Assembly (NCBI GenBank): GCA_902586485.1
Contig: CACIHO010000001.1
Location: 155,774 to 219,773 of the forward strand
Length of the DNA stretch: 64,000 bases
From: an uncultured Pelagibacteraceae bacterium
GTDB taxonomy: Bacteria; Pseudomonadota; Alphaproteobacteria; Pelagibacterales; Pelagibacteraceae
Reading direction: 5' to 3'
Positions 54,410-64,000 of the stretch are shown in pieces. Made by a program: the position numbers and the translations under genes. Every line of letters begins with the position of its first letter. The stretch's first letter is position 1. The notes below the pieces were generated by a model that saw only the letters and a program-made list of their open reading frames with translations, did no database searches and was not told the origin of the DNA.

Positions 54410-54601
54410 ATGAGAAATCCGATTAAGTTTTTACAAGAAGTTAAACAAGAGGCTTTTAAGGTTACTTGGCCAACATGGAAAGAGACATTGCAAGGTGCTT
54501 TAATGGTATTTGTTATGGCGGTTGTTATGTCTTTATTTTTCCTTCTTTTAGATCAGGTTTTGAAATTTTTCTTAGAACTTTTACTTAAAGTGAGTATTTA
54601 A
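54410..54601 (+). CDS. secE: preprotein translocase subunit SecE
   Basis: This 63-aa single-spanning protein begins NPIKFLQEVKQEAFKVTWPTWKET, the amphipathic SecE signature, followed by one membrane helix. It clamps SecY in the inner-membrane translocon. Length is typical of the short form. It overlaps nusG by one base (TAATG). Confidence 0.97.
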   Translation: MRNPIKFLQEVKQEAFKVTWPTWKETLQGALMVFVMAVVMSLFFLLLDQVLKFFLELLLKVSI

Positions 54602-55131
54602 TGAAAAATTGGTATATAGTTCAATCTCATTCTAGTTTTGAAAATAAAGTTGCATCTTTAATCAAAGAAGAGGCCGATAAAGCAAAAATTGCTGATAAGT
54701 TTGAAGAGATCATTGTACCTACTCACGACGTTACTGAAGTTAAAAGAGGCAAAAGAATTCAAAGAAAAAAAAAGTACTTTCCTGGATATGTACTAATTAA
54801 AAGTGAGATGGATAACAATATTTATCACATGATTAAGAACATAAAGAGAGTGAGTGGTTTCTTGGGCACAAAAGGCATTCCTGTTCCAGTTTCAGATAAA
54901 GAGGTTGAGAAGATTTTAGGCCAAATTAAAGATGGTGTTGCTCAGCCAAAATCTGGCGTTGATTACAGTGTAGGTGAAAAAGTTCAGGTTGTAGACGGCC
55001 CATTTGCATCATTTACAGGAATGATTGAAGAAATTGATGAAGAAAAAGCTAGACTTAAGGTCTCAGTTTCTATATTTGGTCGTCCTACACCAGTAGATTT
55101 AGAATATAATCAGGTTGAGAAGGTAAGTTAA
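54601..55131 (+). CDS. nusG: transcription termination/antitermination factor NusG
   Basis: This 176-aa protein has the NGN domain ([26 protein letters not shown]) and a C-terminal KOW domain ([22 protein letters not shown]). It binds RNA polymerase and couples it to Rho or the ribosome. One-base overlaps join it to secE and rplK. Confidence 0.98.
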   Translation: MKNWYIVQSHSSFENKVASLIKEEADKAKIADKFEEIIVPTHDVTEVKRGKRIQRKKKYFPGYVLIKSEMDNNIYHMIKNIKRVSGFLGTKGIPVPVSDKEVEKILGQIKDGVAQPKSGVDYSVGEKVQVVDGPFASFTGMIEEIDEEKARLKVSVSIFGRPTPVDLEYNQVEKVS

Positions 55132-55556
55132 TGGCAAAAGAAATTAGTGGGTTTATAAAATTACAAATTAAAGGTGGTCAAGCTAATCCAGCCCCACCAG
55201 TTGGACCTGCATTAGGTCAACGTGGTGTAAATATCATGGAGTTTTGTAAAGCCTTTAATGATAAAACTAAGTCAATGGCAGGTAAGCCTGTTCCAGTAGA
55301 AATTACAGTATATAAAGATAAAAAATTTGATTTTAAAATTAAATCACCTCCAGCGTCATTCTATATTAAAGAGGCAGTGAAACTAAAAGGTGGTTCAAAA
55401 GAACCTGGAAGAAATATTGTTGCTTCAATAACTAAAAAACAATTAGAGAGCATAGCAAAAGAAAAAATGAGTGATTTAAATGCGCACGATATTGAAGAAG
55501 CTATTAAAATTATTGCGGGATCAGCTAGATCGATGGGTATAGAGGTAAAAGAATAA
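55131..55556 (+). CDS. rplK: 50S ribosomal protein L11
   Basis: This 141-aa protein has the L11 N-terminal pattern [22 protein letters not shown] and a C-terminal RNA-binding domain ending [10 protein letters not shown]. It forms the GTPase-associated centre with L10 and L7/L12. It overlaps rplA by one base. Confidence 0.99.
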   Translation: MAKEISGFIKLQIKGGQANPAPPVGPALGQRGVNIMEFCKAFNDKTKSMAGKPVPVEITVYKDKKFDFKIKSPPASFYIKEAVKLKGGSKEPGRNIVASITKKQLESIAKEKMSDLNAHDIEEAIKIIAGSARSMGIEVKE

Positions 55557-56245
55557 TGGCATCTAAAAGATATAAGAAATTACCTGAAAAGACAAAAGAC
55601 TTGAACGCAGAGTCTATAGAAAAGTTATTACCTGAACTTAAGAAAAATTGTACAAGCAAATTTGATGAGTCTTTAGATTTGAGTTTTCAAATAAATCATA
55701 AGCAAAAGAAAAGTGAAGTTAATATTAGAACAGTAGTTAATTTACCTGGTGGAACAGGAAAGAAAGTAAAAGTTGCTGTGGTTTGTGAGGATAATAAAGC
55801 AAAAGACGCAAAAGATGCTGGTGCAGATATCGTAGGTAGTGATGACTTTGTAGAAAGAATTAAAGGTGGAGAATTAAATTTTGAAAAATTAATTTGTACA
55901 CCAGGAATGATGATTAAACTGTCTAAATTAGGAAAAGTTTTAGGACCAAAAGGTTTAATGCCAAATCCTAAACTTGGTTCAGTTTCTGAAAATATTAAAG
56001 AAGCTGTAACTAATGCTAAATCTGGTCAAGTAGAAATTAGAAATGATAAAGATGGAAATATTGGAGTTAGTATTGGTAAAAAATCTTTTAGTGATGATCA
56101 ATTACTAAAAAACTACAATGCAATTTTAGATGCTTTAGAGAAAGAAAAATCAAATAACACTTTAAAAGGTGACTTAATTAGGAGCGTGTTTGCTACATCA
56201 ACAATGGGTGTTTCATATAAAGTTAAATTAGGGAAATCTATATAG
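55556..56245 (+). CDS. rplA: 50S ribosomal protein L1
   Basis: This 229-aa protein has the L1 signature (GKVLGPKGLMPNPKLGSVS) and two-domain layout. It forms the L1 stalk and in many bacteria represses its own operon. Only 2 nt separate it from rplJ, leaving no space for the usual L10 leader between them. Confidence 0.98.
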   Translation: MASKRYKKLPEKTKDLNAESIEKLLPELKKNCTSKFDESLDLSFQINHKQKKSEVNIRTVVNLPGGTGKKVKVAVVCEDNKAKDAKDAGADIVGSDDFVERIKGGELNFEKLICTPGMMIKLSKLGKVLGPKGLMPNPKLGSVSENIKEAVTNAKSGQVEIRNDKDGNIGVSIGKKSFSDDQLLKNYNAILDALEKEKSNNTLKGDLIRSVFATSTMGVSYKVKLGKSI

Positions 56246-56247
56246 TT

Positions 56248-56769
56248 ATGATGAACAAAGAACAAAAGAAAAATTATATTGAGGAAATGACTAGTAAGTT
56301 TGAAAACAGCAAAGCTGTTATGGTTACTCATTACCAAGGTTTAACTATGACACAATTAGACGAATTGAGAGCAAAAATGAGAGAACATGGAATAATTTTC
56401 AAAATAACAAAAAACAGAATCACAAAATTAGCTTTAGAAAAAACAAAGTGTAAAGATTTATCAAATTTATTTACTGGTCCTACAGCAGTCGCATTTGGAG
56501 AGGATGCTATAATGTCTGCAAGGATACTTTCAAAATTTGCAAAAGATAACGAAAACTTAAAATTAATTGGTGGAATAATGGATAATGAGGTCTTAGATAC
56601 GGCCGGAGTCCAAAATGTAGCAAGTTTACCTACATTAGATGAGGCAAGAGCCAATATTGTGGGTATTTTGAACGCTTCTGCATCTAAATTAATCAGTATT
56701 TTGCTTGCACATTCAGAAAAAATGAGTAGTTTGTCGGCAGAAAATTCTGAAACACAACCCAAAGAGTAA
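56248..56769 (+). CDS. rplJ: 50S ribosomal protein L10
   Basis: This 173-aa protein has the L10 N-terminal RNA-binding part ([35 protein letters not shown]) and a C-terminal helix that carries L7/L12 dimers. The two adjacent Met codons make the start 56248 or 56251. No upstream L10 autoregulatory leader fits in the 2-nt gap after rplA. Confidence 0.97.
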   Translation: MMNKEQKKNYIEEMTSKFENSKAVMVTHYQGLTMTQLDELRAKMREHGIIFKITKNRITKLALEKTKCKDLSNLFTGPTAVAFGEDAIMSARILSKFAKDNENLKLIGGIMDNEVLDTAGVQNVASLPTLDEARANIVGILNASASKLISILLAHSEKMSSLSAENSETQPKE

Positions 56770-56774
56770 TACAT

Positions 56775-57140
56775 ATGCCTGACCTAAACAAAATTATTGA
56801 GGATTTATCAAGTTTGACTGTTGCAGAGGCAGCTGAACTTTCAAAACAATTAGAAGAAAAATGGGGTGTAACTCCAATGGCAGCAGCAGCTCCAGCAGCA
56901 GCAGGTGGTGCGGCTCCAGCAGAAGATAAAGATGATTTTACAATCATGTTAGTTTCTGCAGGTGATAAAAAAATTAATGTTATCAAAGAAGTAAGAGCAG
57001 CTACTTCATTAGGTTTAAAAGAAGCTAAAGATCTTGTAGAAGGAGCACCAAAAGAAGTGAAATCTGGTGTAAATAAAAAAGATGCTGAGGAGATCAAAGC
57101 TAAGTTAGAAGCTGCTGGTGCTAAAGTAGAACTTAAGTAA
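56775..57140 (+). CDS. rplL: 50S ribosomal protein L7/L12
   Basis: This 121-aa protein has an N-terminal dimerisation helix, an Ala/Pro-rich hinge ([15 protein letters not shown]) and the C-terminal domain ([28 protein letters not shown]) that recruits translation GTPases. It lies 5 nt after rplJ and is followed by a hairpin before rpoB. Confidence 0.98.
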   Translation: MPDLNKIIEDLSSLTVAEAAELSKQLEEKWGVTPMAAAAPAAAGGAAPAEDKDDFTIMLVSAGDKKINVIKEVRAATSLGLKEAKDLVEGAPKEVKSGVNKKDAEEIKAKLEAAGAKVELK

Positions 57141-57158
57141 ATTAAATAGAAAGAATTC

Positions 57159-57187
57159 AAATACTGATTATTTTTTGATCAGTATTT
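57159..57187 (+). promoter_or_regulatory. hairpin in the rplL-rpoB gap (attenuator or processing site)
   Basis: A perfect 10-bp inverted repeat, AAATACTGAT and ATCAGTATTT with a 9-nt loop, lies in the 57-nt gap and ends 10 nt before the rpoB ATG. No T-run follows the stem. It occupies the position of the E. coli rplL-rpoB attenuator and RNase III site, which lowers rpoBC output relative to ribosomal proteins; the same role is inferred. Confidence 0.7.
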
Positions 57188-57197
57188 ATAAATATAG

Positions 57198-60100
57198 ATG
57201 CAATTATCTTTTACTGAAAAGAAAAATATAAGAAAAAGTTTTGGTAAACTTAAAGAAGGTTTATCAATTCCTAACTTAATCGAAGTACAAAAAAATTCCT
57301 ATAAAGAATTAACAGAATTCAATGCTGAAGCAGCTGAACTTGCTAAAGGGTTCGATAGAGTATTTAAAAGTATTTTCCCAATTGAAGATTTAAATGATAA
57401 AGCAACTTTAGAGTATGTTTCATACAGATTGGAGAAGCCGAAATTTGATGTTGAAGAGTGTATAGCAAGAGGCCTTACATATTCATCAGCTCTTAAGTGC
57501 ACTTTAAGATTGGTAGTTTACGAAATAGACCAAGAAAATAACACAAAAGATATTTTATCAGCTAAAGAGCAAGAAGTTTATATGGGCGAAGTCCCCATGA
57601 TGACTAATAGTGGAACTTTTATTACTAACGGTGTTCAAAGAGTTGTGGTAAATCAGATGCATAGAAGTCCTGGTGTATTTTTTGATCATGATAAAGGAAA
57701 AACTCATGCGAGTGGTAAACTTTTATTTAACTGCAGAGTAATACCAAATAGAGGTTCTTGGTTAGATTTTGAATATGATGTAAAAGATTTTCTATATTTT
57801 AAAATCGACAGAAAAAAGAAAATTTTTTCATCTACTTTATTGTTAGCTTTAGGTTACACTAAATCAGAAATAGTAGATGAATTCTATGAGAGTGAACAAT
57901 ACACTTTTGATCCAAAAACTGAAAAATGGAAAACTAAATTTAATCCTGAAAACTATAAAGCTAAAAATTTATCAGAGGAAGTAATTGATGCAAAGACTGG
58001 CGAAGTAGTAATTAAATTAGGTGACAAGATTAATTTTTTAAATGCAAAAAAATTAGCTAACGATGGGCTTAAAGACATATTAGTTTCAAGAGAGTCTCTA
58101 TTTGGTAAATTTTTACACAGAGATGTAAAAGTTAATGAAGAAGAGGATGGCGTATACAAAATTGGAACTGAATTAAACGATACAATTATTCAGCAAATTT
58201 TAGACGCAAATATAAATACACTTCAAATTTCTGTTACAAACTCTATAAATAAAGGACCTTATCTACTCACAACAATTTTAGCTGATAAAAATAATTCTAA
58301 AGACGAAGCTATCACAGAAATTTATAAAATGTTAAGACCTGGTGAACCCCCAACCATAGAGATAGCAACTCAAATATTTAACAATCTTTTCTTTAGCTCA
58401 GACAGATATGATTTGTCAGATGTTGGAAGAGTTAAAATGAACTCAAGATTAAACCAAGAGTGCTCTGACAAAATTACAATATTAAGAACCGACGATATTA
58501 TTGCTATAATTCATAAAATGTTAGATTTAAGAGATGGTAAAGATGATGTTGATGACATAGATCACCTGGGAAATAGAAGAGTTCGTTCTGTTGGTGAGTT
58601 AGTTGAGAACCAGGCGAGAATAGGTGTTTACAGAATGGAAAGAGCTATTAAAGAAAAAATGACAACTTTAGATGTTGAGTCAGCTATGCCTCAGGATTTA
58701 ATAAATGCAAAACCGTTAACAGTTTCGTTGAAAGATTTTTTTGCAAGTTCACAATTATCCCAATTTATGGACCAAACAAATCCATTATCTGAAATTACTC
58801 ACAAAAGAAGAGTTTCAGCGTTAGGACCAGGTGGCTTGACAAGAGAAAGAGCAGGTTTTGAAGTTAGGGATGTACATCCAACACACTATGGAAGAATTTG
58901 TCCAATTGAGACACCAGAAGGCCCAAATATTGGATTGATTAATAGTTTATCCACATATGCTAAAATTAATAAGTATGGCTTTATTGAAAGCCCATACAAA
59001 AAAGTAAAAGACGGTGTTGTTCAAGATAAAGTAGAATACTTATCAGCAATGGAAGAAACAAAATTTACTATTGCTCAAGCTAATACAACACTTGATAAAA
59101 ATGGTAAAATTACTGAAGAACTGGTTTCGTGCAGACAAAATCTAAATTTTCTCTTAGCTAAACCTGAGTCTATTGATTATATTGATGTATCACCTAAACA
59201 ATTAGTTTCAGTTGCAGCTTCATTAATTCCATTTTTAGAAAATGATGATGCAAACAGAGCCTTAATGGGATCAAACATGATGAGGCAAGCAGTTCCATTG
59301 TTAAAACCAGAGTCACCACTTGTTGGAACAGGAATTGAAAGTGATGTAGCTTTAGACTCTGGTGTAACTATTGTTGCTAAACGTGATGGAATTGTTGATA
59401 AGATAGATGGTAAAAGAATTGTTATAAAAGTAACTGAGGAAACAGACTTTAGTAAATCTGGTGTAGATATCTATAACCTTCAAAAATTTAAAAGATCAAA
59501 CCAAAATACTTGCATAAACCAAAGACCACTAGTTAGAGTTGGTGACAAAGTTAAATCTGGAGACATAATTGCAGATGGTCCTTCAACAAAATTAGGTGAA
59601 CTTGCTTTAGGTAAAAATGTTACAGTAGCATTCATGCCCTGGCAAGGTTACAACTTTGAAGACTCAATCCTAATTTCAGAGAGATGTGTTACGGATGACG
59701 TATTTACATCTATTCATATTGTTGAATATGAAATAATGGCAAGAGACACAAAACTTGGTGAAGAAGAAATAACAAGAGATATCCCAAATGTAAATGAAGA
59801 AGCTTTAAAAAACCTTGATGAGTCAGGAATAGTTTATATTGGTGCAGAGGTTAACGCTGGAGATATTTTAGTTGGTAAAGTTACTCCAAAAGGAGACTCA
59901 GCATCCGGTCCTGAGGAAAAATTATTAAGATCAATATTTGGAGAAAAAGCTATTGACGTAACTGATACATCTTTAAGAATGTCAAGAGGCTCAAGTGGAA
60001 CAGTAGTTGATGTAAGGGTATTTAATAGACATGGAATTGAGAAAGATGAAAGATCAATAACTATTGAGAGAGCTGAAATTGAACAAGTTCAACAAGATAA

Positions 60101-61286
60101 AATTGTTGAAGAAGAAATATTAGAGAGAAGTATTAAACAAAGAGCTTCACAATTTCTGTCAGGATCATCTTTGACCAAAAAGGTAAAAGATATATCAGAA
60201 GGAACTAAGTTAGATTTTGATATAATTAACAAGTTATCAATAAATGATGTCTTCAAAATTACAGTAGGAAATGTAAATGACGAAACAACATTAGCTCAAT
60301 TAAAAGATCAATATAATAAAGCTAAACAAGACATAACAGAGAGATTTGAGGATAAAGTTTTAAAAATTAGAAGTGGTGATGATTTATTACCGAGTGTTAT
60401 GAAAATGGTAAAAGTATTCGTAGCTATAAAAAGAAGATTAAGACCTGGTGATAAGATGTCAGGAAGACATGGAAACAAAGGAGTTGTAAGTAAAATTGTA
60501 CCTGTTGAGGATATGCCATATAGAGAAGATGGCAGACCAGTTGATATTGTGTTAAATCCTTTGGGTGTCCCAAGTAGGATGAATGTTGGACAAATTTTAG
60601 AGACACATTTAGGTTGGGCATGTAAAGAATTTGGTGAACAAGTTAAAAATTTAGTTAACCAAAATAACAAAAAAATTGAAAGAACAGAAAAAATCGAAAA
60701 TTTTTTAAAATCTGTTTATGGAGAAGAAATTTTTAAAGATAAGGTAGATAAATTAAGCAAGAGTGAATTTAAAGATCTTTGTGAAAATTTACAAAATGGC
60801 ATAGCAATCTCAACGCCTGTTTTTGATGGTGCTAAAGAAAAAAATGTTACTGAGATGCTTGAACTAGCAAATTTACCAGGATCTGGACAAACTTATTTAT
60901 GGGATGGAAGAACAGGAGAGAAATTTGATAGACCAGTTACTGTTGGTATAATTTATATGTTAAAACTTCATCACTTAGTTGAAGATAAAATTCATGCAAG
61001 ATCTACAGGACCTTACAGTTTGGTTACACAACAACCACTTGGTGGTAAAGCGCAATTAGGTGGTCAAAGGTTTGGTGAAATGGAAGTGTGGGCACTTGAA
61101 GCATATGGTGCATCATATACGTTACAGGAAATTTTAACTGTTAAATCTGATGACGTTGCAGGAAGAGTTAAAGTTTATGAGACTATAGTTAAAGGAGAAG
61201 AAAACTTTGAGTCTGGAATACCAGAGTCATTTAACGTTTTAGTTAAAGAGATTAAATCATTAGCATTAAATGTGGAGCTTAATTAA
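57198..61286 (+). CDS. rpoB: RNA polymerase beta subunit
   Basis: This 1362-aa protein has all expected landmarks: [20 protein letters not shown] and the [10 protein letters not shown] rifampicin pocket, [30 protein letters not shown] and the C-terminal [18 protein letters not shown]. It forms the catalytic core with RpoC. The rifampicin-region residues look wild type. It overlaps rpoC by one base (TAATG). Confidence 0.99.
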   Translation: MQLSFTEKKNIRKSFGKLKEGLSIPNLIEVQKNSYKELTEFNAEAAELAKGFDRVFKSIFPIEDLNDKATLEYVSYRLEKPKFDVEECIARGLTYSSALKCTLRLVVYEIDQENNTKDILSAKEQEVYMGEVPMMTNSGTFITNGVQRVVVNQMHRSPGVFFDHDKGKTHASGKLLFNCRVIPNRGSWLDFEYDVKDFLYFKIDRKKKIFSSTLLLALGYTKSEIVDEFYESEQYTFDPKTEKWKTKFNPENYKAKNLSEEVIDAKTGEVVIKLGDKINFLNAKKLANDGLKDILVSRESLFGKFLHRDVKVNEEEDGVYKIGTELNDTIIQQILDANINTLQISVTNSINKGPYLLTTILADKNNSKDEAITEIYKMLRPGEPPTIEIATQIFNNLFFSSDRYDLSDVGRVKMNSRLNQECSDKITILRTDDIIAIIHKMLDLRDGKDDVDDIDHLGNRRVRSVGELVENQARIGVYRMERAIKEKMTTLDVESAMPQDLINAKPLTVSLKDFFASSQLSQFMDQTNPLSEITHKRRVSALGPGGLTRERAGFEVRDVHPTHYGRICPIETPEGPNIGLINSLSTYAKINKYGFIESPYKKVKDGVVQDKVEYLSAMEETKFTIAQANTTLDKNGKITEELVSCRQNLNFLLAKPESIDYIDVSPKQLVSVAASLIPFLENDDANRALMGSNMMRQAVPLLKPESPLVGTGIESDVALDSGVTIVAKRDGIVDKIDGKRIVIKVTEETDFSKSGVDIYNLQKFKRSNQNTCINQRPLVRVGDKVKSGDIIADGPSTKLGELALGKNVTVAFMPWQGYNFEDSILISERCVTDDVFTSIHIVEYEIMARDTKLGEEEITRDIPNVNEEALKNLDESGIVYIGAEVNAGDILVGKVTPKGDSASGPEEKLLRSIFGEKAIDVTDTSLRMSRGSSGTVVDVRVFNRHGIEKDERSITIERAEIEQVQQDKIVEEEILERSIKQRASQFLSGSSLTKKVKDISEGTKLDFDIINKLSINDVFKITVGNVNDETTLAQLKDQYNKAKQDITERFEDKVLKIRSGDDLLPSVMKMVKVFVAIKRRLRPGDKMSGRHGNKGVVSKIVPVEDMPYREDGRPVDIVLNPLGVPSRMNVGQILETHLGWACKEFGEQVKNLVNQNNKKIERTEKIENFLKSVYGEEIFKDKVDKLSKSEFKDLCENLQNGIAISTPVFDGAKEKNVTEMLELANLPGSGQTYLWDGRTGEKFDRPVTVGIIYMLKLHHLVEDKIHARSTGPYSLVTQQPLGGKAQLGGQRFGEMEVWALEAYGASYTLQEILTVKSDDVAGRVKVYETIVKGEENFESGIPESFNVLVKEIKSLALNVELN

Positions 61287-64000
61287 TGAAAAAAGAATTA
61301 ACAGATCTATTTAAAGGCAGCGAAATTTCAGAAGCTCAAAATTTTAATAGTATTAAAATTTCTCTCGCCAGCCCAGAGAAAATTAAATCTTGGACATTTG
61401 GTGAAATTAAAAAACCTGAAACAATTAACTACAGAACATTTAGACCTGAAAAAGATGGTTTGTTCTGTGCAAGAATTTTTGGACCAATAAAAGACTATGA
61501 GTGTTTATGTGGAAAGTATAAACGAATGAAATTTAGAGGAATTATTTGTGAGAAGTGTGGAGTTGAGGTTACAAAATCAAATGTAAGAAGAGAAAGAATG
61601 GGCCACATTAATCTTGCTACACCAGTAGCACATATTTGGTTTTTAAAGTCTCTTCCAAGCAGAATTGCTTTAGCAGTTGATATGAAACTAAAAGAAATAG
61701 AGAGAGTTCTTTATTTTGAAAACTTTATAGTAATAGAACCAGGTTTAACTGGTTTACAAAAAAATCAACTTTTAAATGAGGAAGAATTAGCAAAATATCA
61801 AGATGAATTTGGTGAGGAAAGCTTCACAGCAGGAATTGGTGCTGAAGCCGTACTTGAGATGCTGAAAAATTTGGACTTAGAATTAGAGAGAAAAAATCTT
61901 GTTAGCTTTATTAAAGAGACTAAATCAAAGGTTAATGAGGAAAGAGCAATTAAAAGATTAAAATTAGTCGAGTCATTTATAGAAACTGGTCAAAAACCTG
62001 AGTGGATGATTATGACAGTAGTTCCGGTTATACCACCTGAATTAAGACCTTTAGTTCCTCTTGATGGTGGAAGATTTGCTACTTCAGATCTTAATGATTT
62101 GTACAGAAGAGTAATTAACAGAAATAACAGATTAAAAAGACTAATGGATCTTAAAGCTCCAGATATCATTGTAAGAAATGAAAAAAGAATGCTTCAAGAG
62201 TCAGTTGATGCTCTATTTGATAACGGTAGAAGAGGGAGAGTAATTACTGGAACAGGCAAAAGACCGCTTAAATCGCTTGCAGAAATGCTGAAAGGCAAGC
62301 AAGGTAGGTTTAGACAAAATCTTTTAGGAAAAAGAGTTGATTACTCTGGAAGATCAGTAATCGTTGTTGGTCCGGACTTAAAATTACATGAGTGTGGTTT
62401 ACCAAAAAAAATGGCTTTAGAATTATTTAAACCATTTTTATATGCAAGATTAAATAAATTAGGTTTGGCTTCAACAATTAAACAAGCTAAAAAATTAGTT
62501 GAAAAAGAAACCAACGCCGTTTGGGATGCTTTAGAATTGATAGTTAGAGAACATCCTGTGCTTTTAAATAGAGCGCCAACACTTCATAGACTTGGAGTTC
62601 AAGCATTCGAGCCAAAATTAATTGAAGGTGATGCAATTGAATTACATCCTTTAACTTGTGCAGCATTTAATGCTGATTTTGATGGTGATCAAATGGCAGT
62701 TCATGTTCCATTAAGTTTAGAAGCACAATTAGAAGCAAGAATTTTAATGTTATCTACAAATAATATTCTTTCTCCATCAAATGGCAAACCAATTATTGTT
62801 CCAAGTCAGGATATGATTTTAGGAATTTACTATCTTTCTCAAGAACCTATATCTGATAAACCAGCTGGATATTTTACAAACTCAGATCAAATTGAATTTG
62901 CATTATCATCTGGTCAAATAAATGTTCATAGCACTATTATTTCAAGATTTGAGACTGTAGATGATAATGGTAATAAAAAAATGGAAAAATATACTTCTAC
63001 AGCTGGAAGATTTTTATTAGCAAACTTATTACCTAAGAATAGCAATATTAAATTTTCTTTAGTAGATAGATTATTACCTAAGAAAGTAGTTTCAGAAATA
63101 ATTGATGTTGTATTTAGATTTTGTGGTCAAAAAACAACTGTAATTTTTTGTGATAAACTTAAAGATTTAGGTTTTAAACATGCGTTTAAAGCAGGAATTT
63201 CATTTGGAAAAGACGATCTTGTAATTCCAGCAAACAAAACTCAATTAATTGATGATACTAAGAAATTAATTGCAGATTATGAAACCCAATATGCGGAAGG
63301 TCTAATTACAAGAGGTGAAAAATATAACAAAGTTGTTGATGCTTGGTCAAAGTGTACAGATAAAGTTGCCGGTGAAATGATGAAGGGAATTTCAGCTACA
63401 GAAAAAACTGATGAAGGATTAAAAATAAATTCAGTATTTATGATGGCTGATAGTGGAGCTAGAGGATCTGCTGCACAAATGAAACAATTAGCTGGTATGA
63501 GAGGTTTAATTGCTAAACCTTCAGGTGAAATTATTGAAAGTCCAATTATTTCGAACTTTAAAGAAGGATTAACTGCTTTAGAGTATTTTAATTCAACTCA
63601 TGGAGCTAGAAAAGGATTAGCAGATACAGCCCTAAAAACAGCTAGTTCTGGATATTTAACAAGAAGATTATGCGATGTAGCTCAAGATTTAACTGTCACC
63701 AAAAAAGCTTGTGACTGTAAAAATCCAGGATTTATCGAACTCTCTGAAATTTTAGAAGGTGGTAATGTAGTAGTTAGCCTTTCTGAAAGAGCGCTTGGTA
63801 GAGTTACGTTTGATGAGGTTAAACATCCTTTAACTGGTGAAGTAATAATCAAAAAACAAACCATGATTGATGAGGCTGGATGTGATAAAATTGATGCTGC
63901 AGGGGTAAAATCAATAAAAGTTTACTCAGTAATGACTTGTGGTTCAAAAGAAGGTGTTTGTGCTACTTCTTACGGAAGAGATTTATCTAGAGGTAAAATG
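61286..64000 (+). CDS. rpoC: RNA polymerase beta' subunit (3' end outside window)
   Basis: The ATG overlaps the last base of rpoB; the frame is open to the end of the window (905 codons visible), so it is missing from the ORF track. Visible are the N-terminal zinc site ([20 protein letters not shown]), the rudder and lid region, and the catalytic NADFDGD at residues 462-468, whose three Asp hold the active-site magnesium. The last 450 or so residues lie beyond the window. Confidence 0.99.
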   Translation, partial: MKKELTDLFKGSEISEAQNFNSIKISLASPEKIKSWTFGEIKKPETINYRTFRPEKDGLFCARIFGPIKDYECLCGKYKRMKFRGIICEKCGVEVTKSNVRRERMGHINLATPVAHIWFLKSLPSRIALAVDMKLKEIERVLYFENFIVIEPGLTGLQKNQLLNEEELAKYQDEFGEESFTAGIGAEAVLEMLKNLDLELERKNLVSFIKETKSKVNEERAIKRLKLVESFIETGQKPEWMIMTVVPVIPPELRPLVPLDGGRFATSDLNDLYRRVINRNNRLKRLMDLKAPDIIVRNEKRMLQESVDALFDNGRRGRVITGTGKRPLKSLAEMLKGKQGRFRQNLLGKRVDYSGRSVIVVGPDLKLHECGLPKKMALELFKPFLYARLNKLGLASTIKQAKKLVEKETNAVWDALELIVREHPVLLNRAPTLHRLGVQAFEPKLIEGDAIELHPLTCAAFNADFDGDQMAVHVPLSLEAQLEARILMLSTNNILSPSNGKPIIVPSQDMILGIYYLSQEPISDKPAGYFTNSDQIEFALSSGQINVHSTIISRFETVDDNGNKKMEKYTSTAGRFLLANLLPKNSNIKFSLVDRLLPKKVVSEIIDVVFRFCGQKTTVIFCDKLKDLGFKHAFKAGISFGKDDLVIPANKTQLIDDTKKLIADYETQYAEGLITRGEKYNKVVDAWSKCTDKVAGEMMKGISATEKTDEGLKINSVFMMADSGARGSAAQMKQLAGMRGLIAKPSGEIIESPIISNFKEGLTALEYFNSTHGARKGLADTALKTASSGYLTRRLCDVAQDLTVTKKACDCKNPGFIELSEILEGGNVVVSLSERALGRVTFDEVKHPLTGEVIIKKQTMIDEAGCDKIDAAGVKSIKVYSVMTCGSKEGVCATSYGRDLSRGKM

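Noticed and set aside
56693-57160. Minus-strand 155-aa ORF over rplJ/rplL
   Set aside because: Antisense of ribosomal protein genes with Ala/Ser composition from the rplL hinge; no independent support.
60308-60670. Minus-strand 120-aa ORF within rpoB
   Set aside because: Shadow of a highly conserved coding region on the plus strand.
1-64000. CRISPR array, insertion sequences or rRNA genes
   Set aside because: No regularly spaced repeats, transposase-like proteins or rRNA sequence were seen by eye.

Overview
The window is about 70% A+T by eye, has very short or overlapping gene boundaries, and encodes typical alphaproteobacterial proteins. The gene content fits a streamlined marine bacterium of the SAR11 clade (Candidatus Pelagibacter or a close relative). 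That assignment rests on composition, compactness and gene content; no database search was possible. Nearly every base is coding, and no gap without a gene or RNA exceeds 300 bases. No transposase, integrase, phage gene or CRISPR array was seen.

Layout. 1-4.4 kb: the end of a class II aldolase gene, a fused AdoMet decarboxylase/spermidine synthase, a polar amino-acid ABC uptake system (binding protein and two permeases, no ATPase here) and a PhyH-type dioxygenase. 4.4-9.2 kb: a small DUF6165-like protein, two glycosyltransferases, two tandem EamA exporters and a thioredoxin-fold protein. 9.2-14.7 kb: a gamma-carbonic-anhydrase-like protein, DUF1330, two secreted proteins (one a predicted zinc peptidase), a flavin-binding protein, a 3-hydroxyisobutyrate-dehydrogenase-type reductase and an MFS transporter. 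14.8-20 kb: rpoZ with a long acidic tail, dusA, a TauE/SafE exporter, a minus-strand terminator with no obvious parent gene, a coiled-coil protein and a phosphomannomutase. 20-23 kb: class I ribonucleotide reductase with a possible NrdR operator, then a tiny lipoprotein. 23.9-27.4 kb: the methylcitrate genes prpD-prpB-prpC. 27.4-38 kb: gph, a GlmU lacking its uridylyltransferase domain, glmS, class II DAHP synthase, nadE, cysS, cimA, a DUF1989 gene, a TrmJ-like methyltransferase and rpsD. 38-45.3 kb: a minus-strand operon sfsA-map-purB-purC-purS-purQ-purL-bolA-grxD.

45.3-51 kb is the most accessory-looking part. It holds a CinA-like protein, a gamma-glutamylcyclotransferase-like protein, a GT87-type membrane glycosyltransferase, a sugar epimerase, and then a roughly 2 kb cassette carrying a glucosyl-3-phosphoglycerate synthase and its phosphatase (glucosylglycerate, a compatible solute). 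The cassette lies between two 92-bp direct repeats. One repeat is the promoter plus 5' half of a broken tRNA-Leu(CAA); the other is the promoter plus 5' half of the intact tRNA-Leu(TAA). The NAD kinase start codon lies only 4 nt after the end of that tRNA.

51.9-64 kb is the conserved core: tRNA-Thr and rlmB on the minus strand, then tRNA-Tyr, tRNA-Gly, tuf, tRNA-Trp, secE, nusG, rplK, rplA, rplJ, rplL, rpoB and the first two thirds of rpoC.

Several good sigma-70-like promoters (rpoZ, nrdA, rpsD) are placed so that transcription should begin at or within a few bases of the start codon, suggesting leaderless or nearly leaderless mRNAs. The strongest candidates for something undescribed are the tRNA-Leu cassette, the tRNA-nadK junction, the orphan minus-strand terminator with an attenuator-like layout near 17.2 kb, the secreted protein pair at 10-11.8 kb, and the single-domain GlmU.
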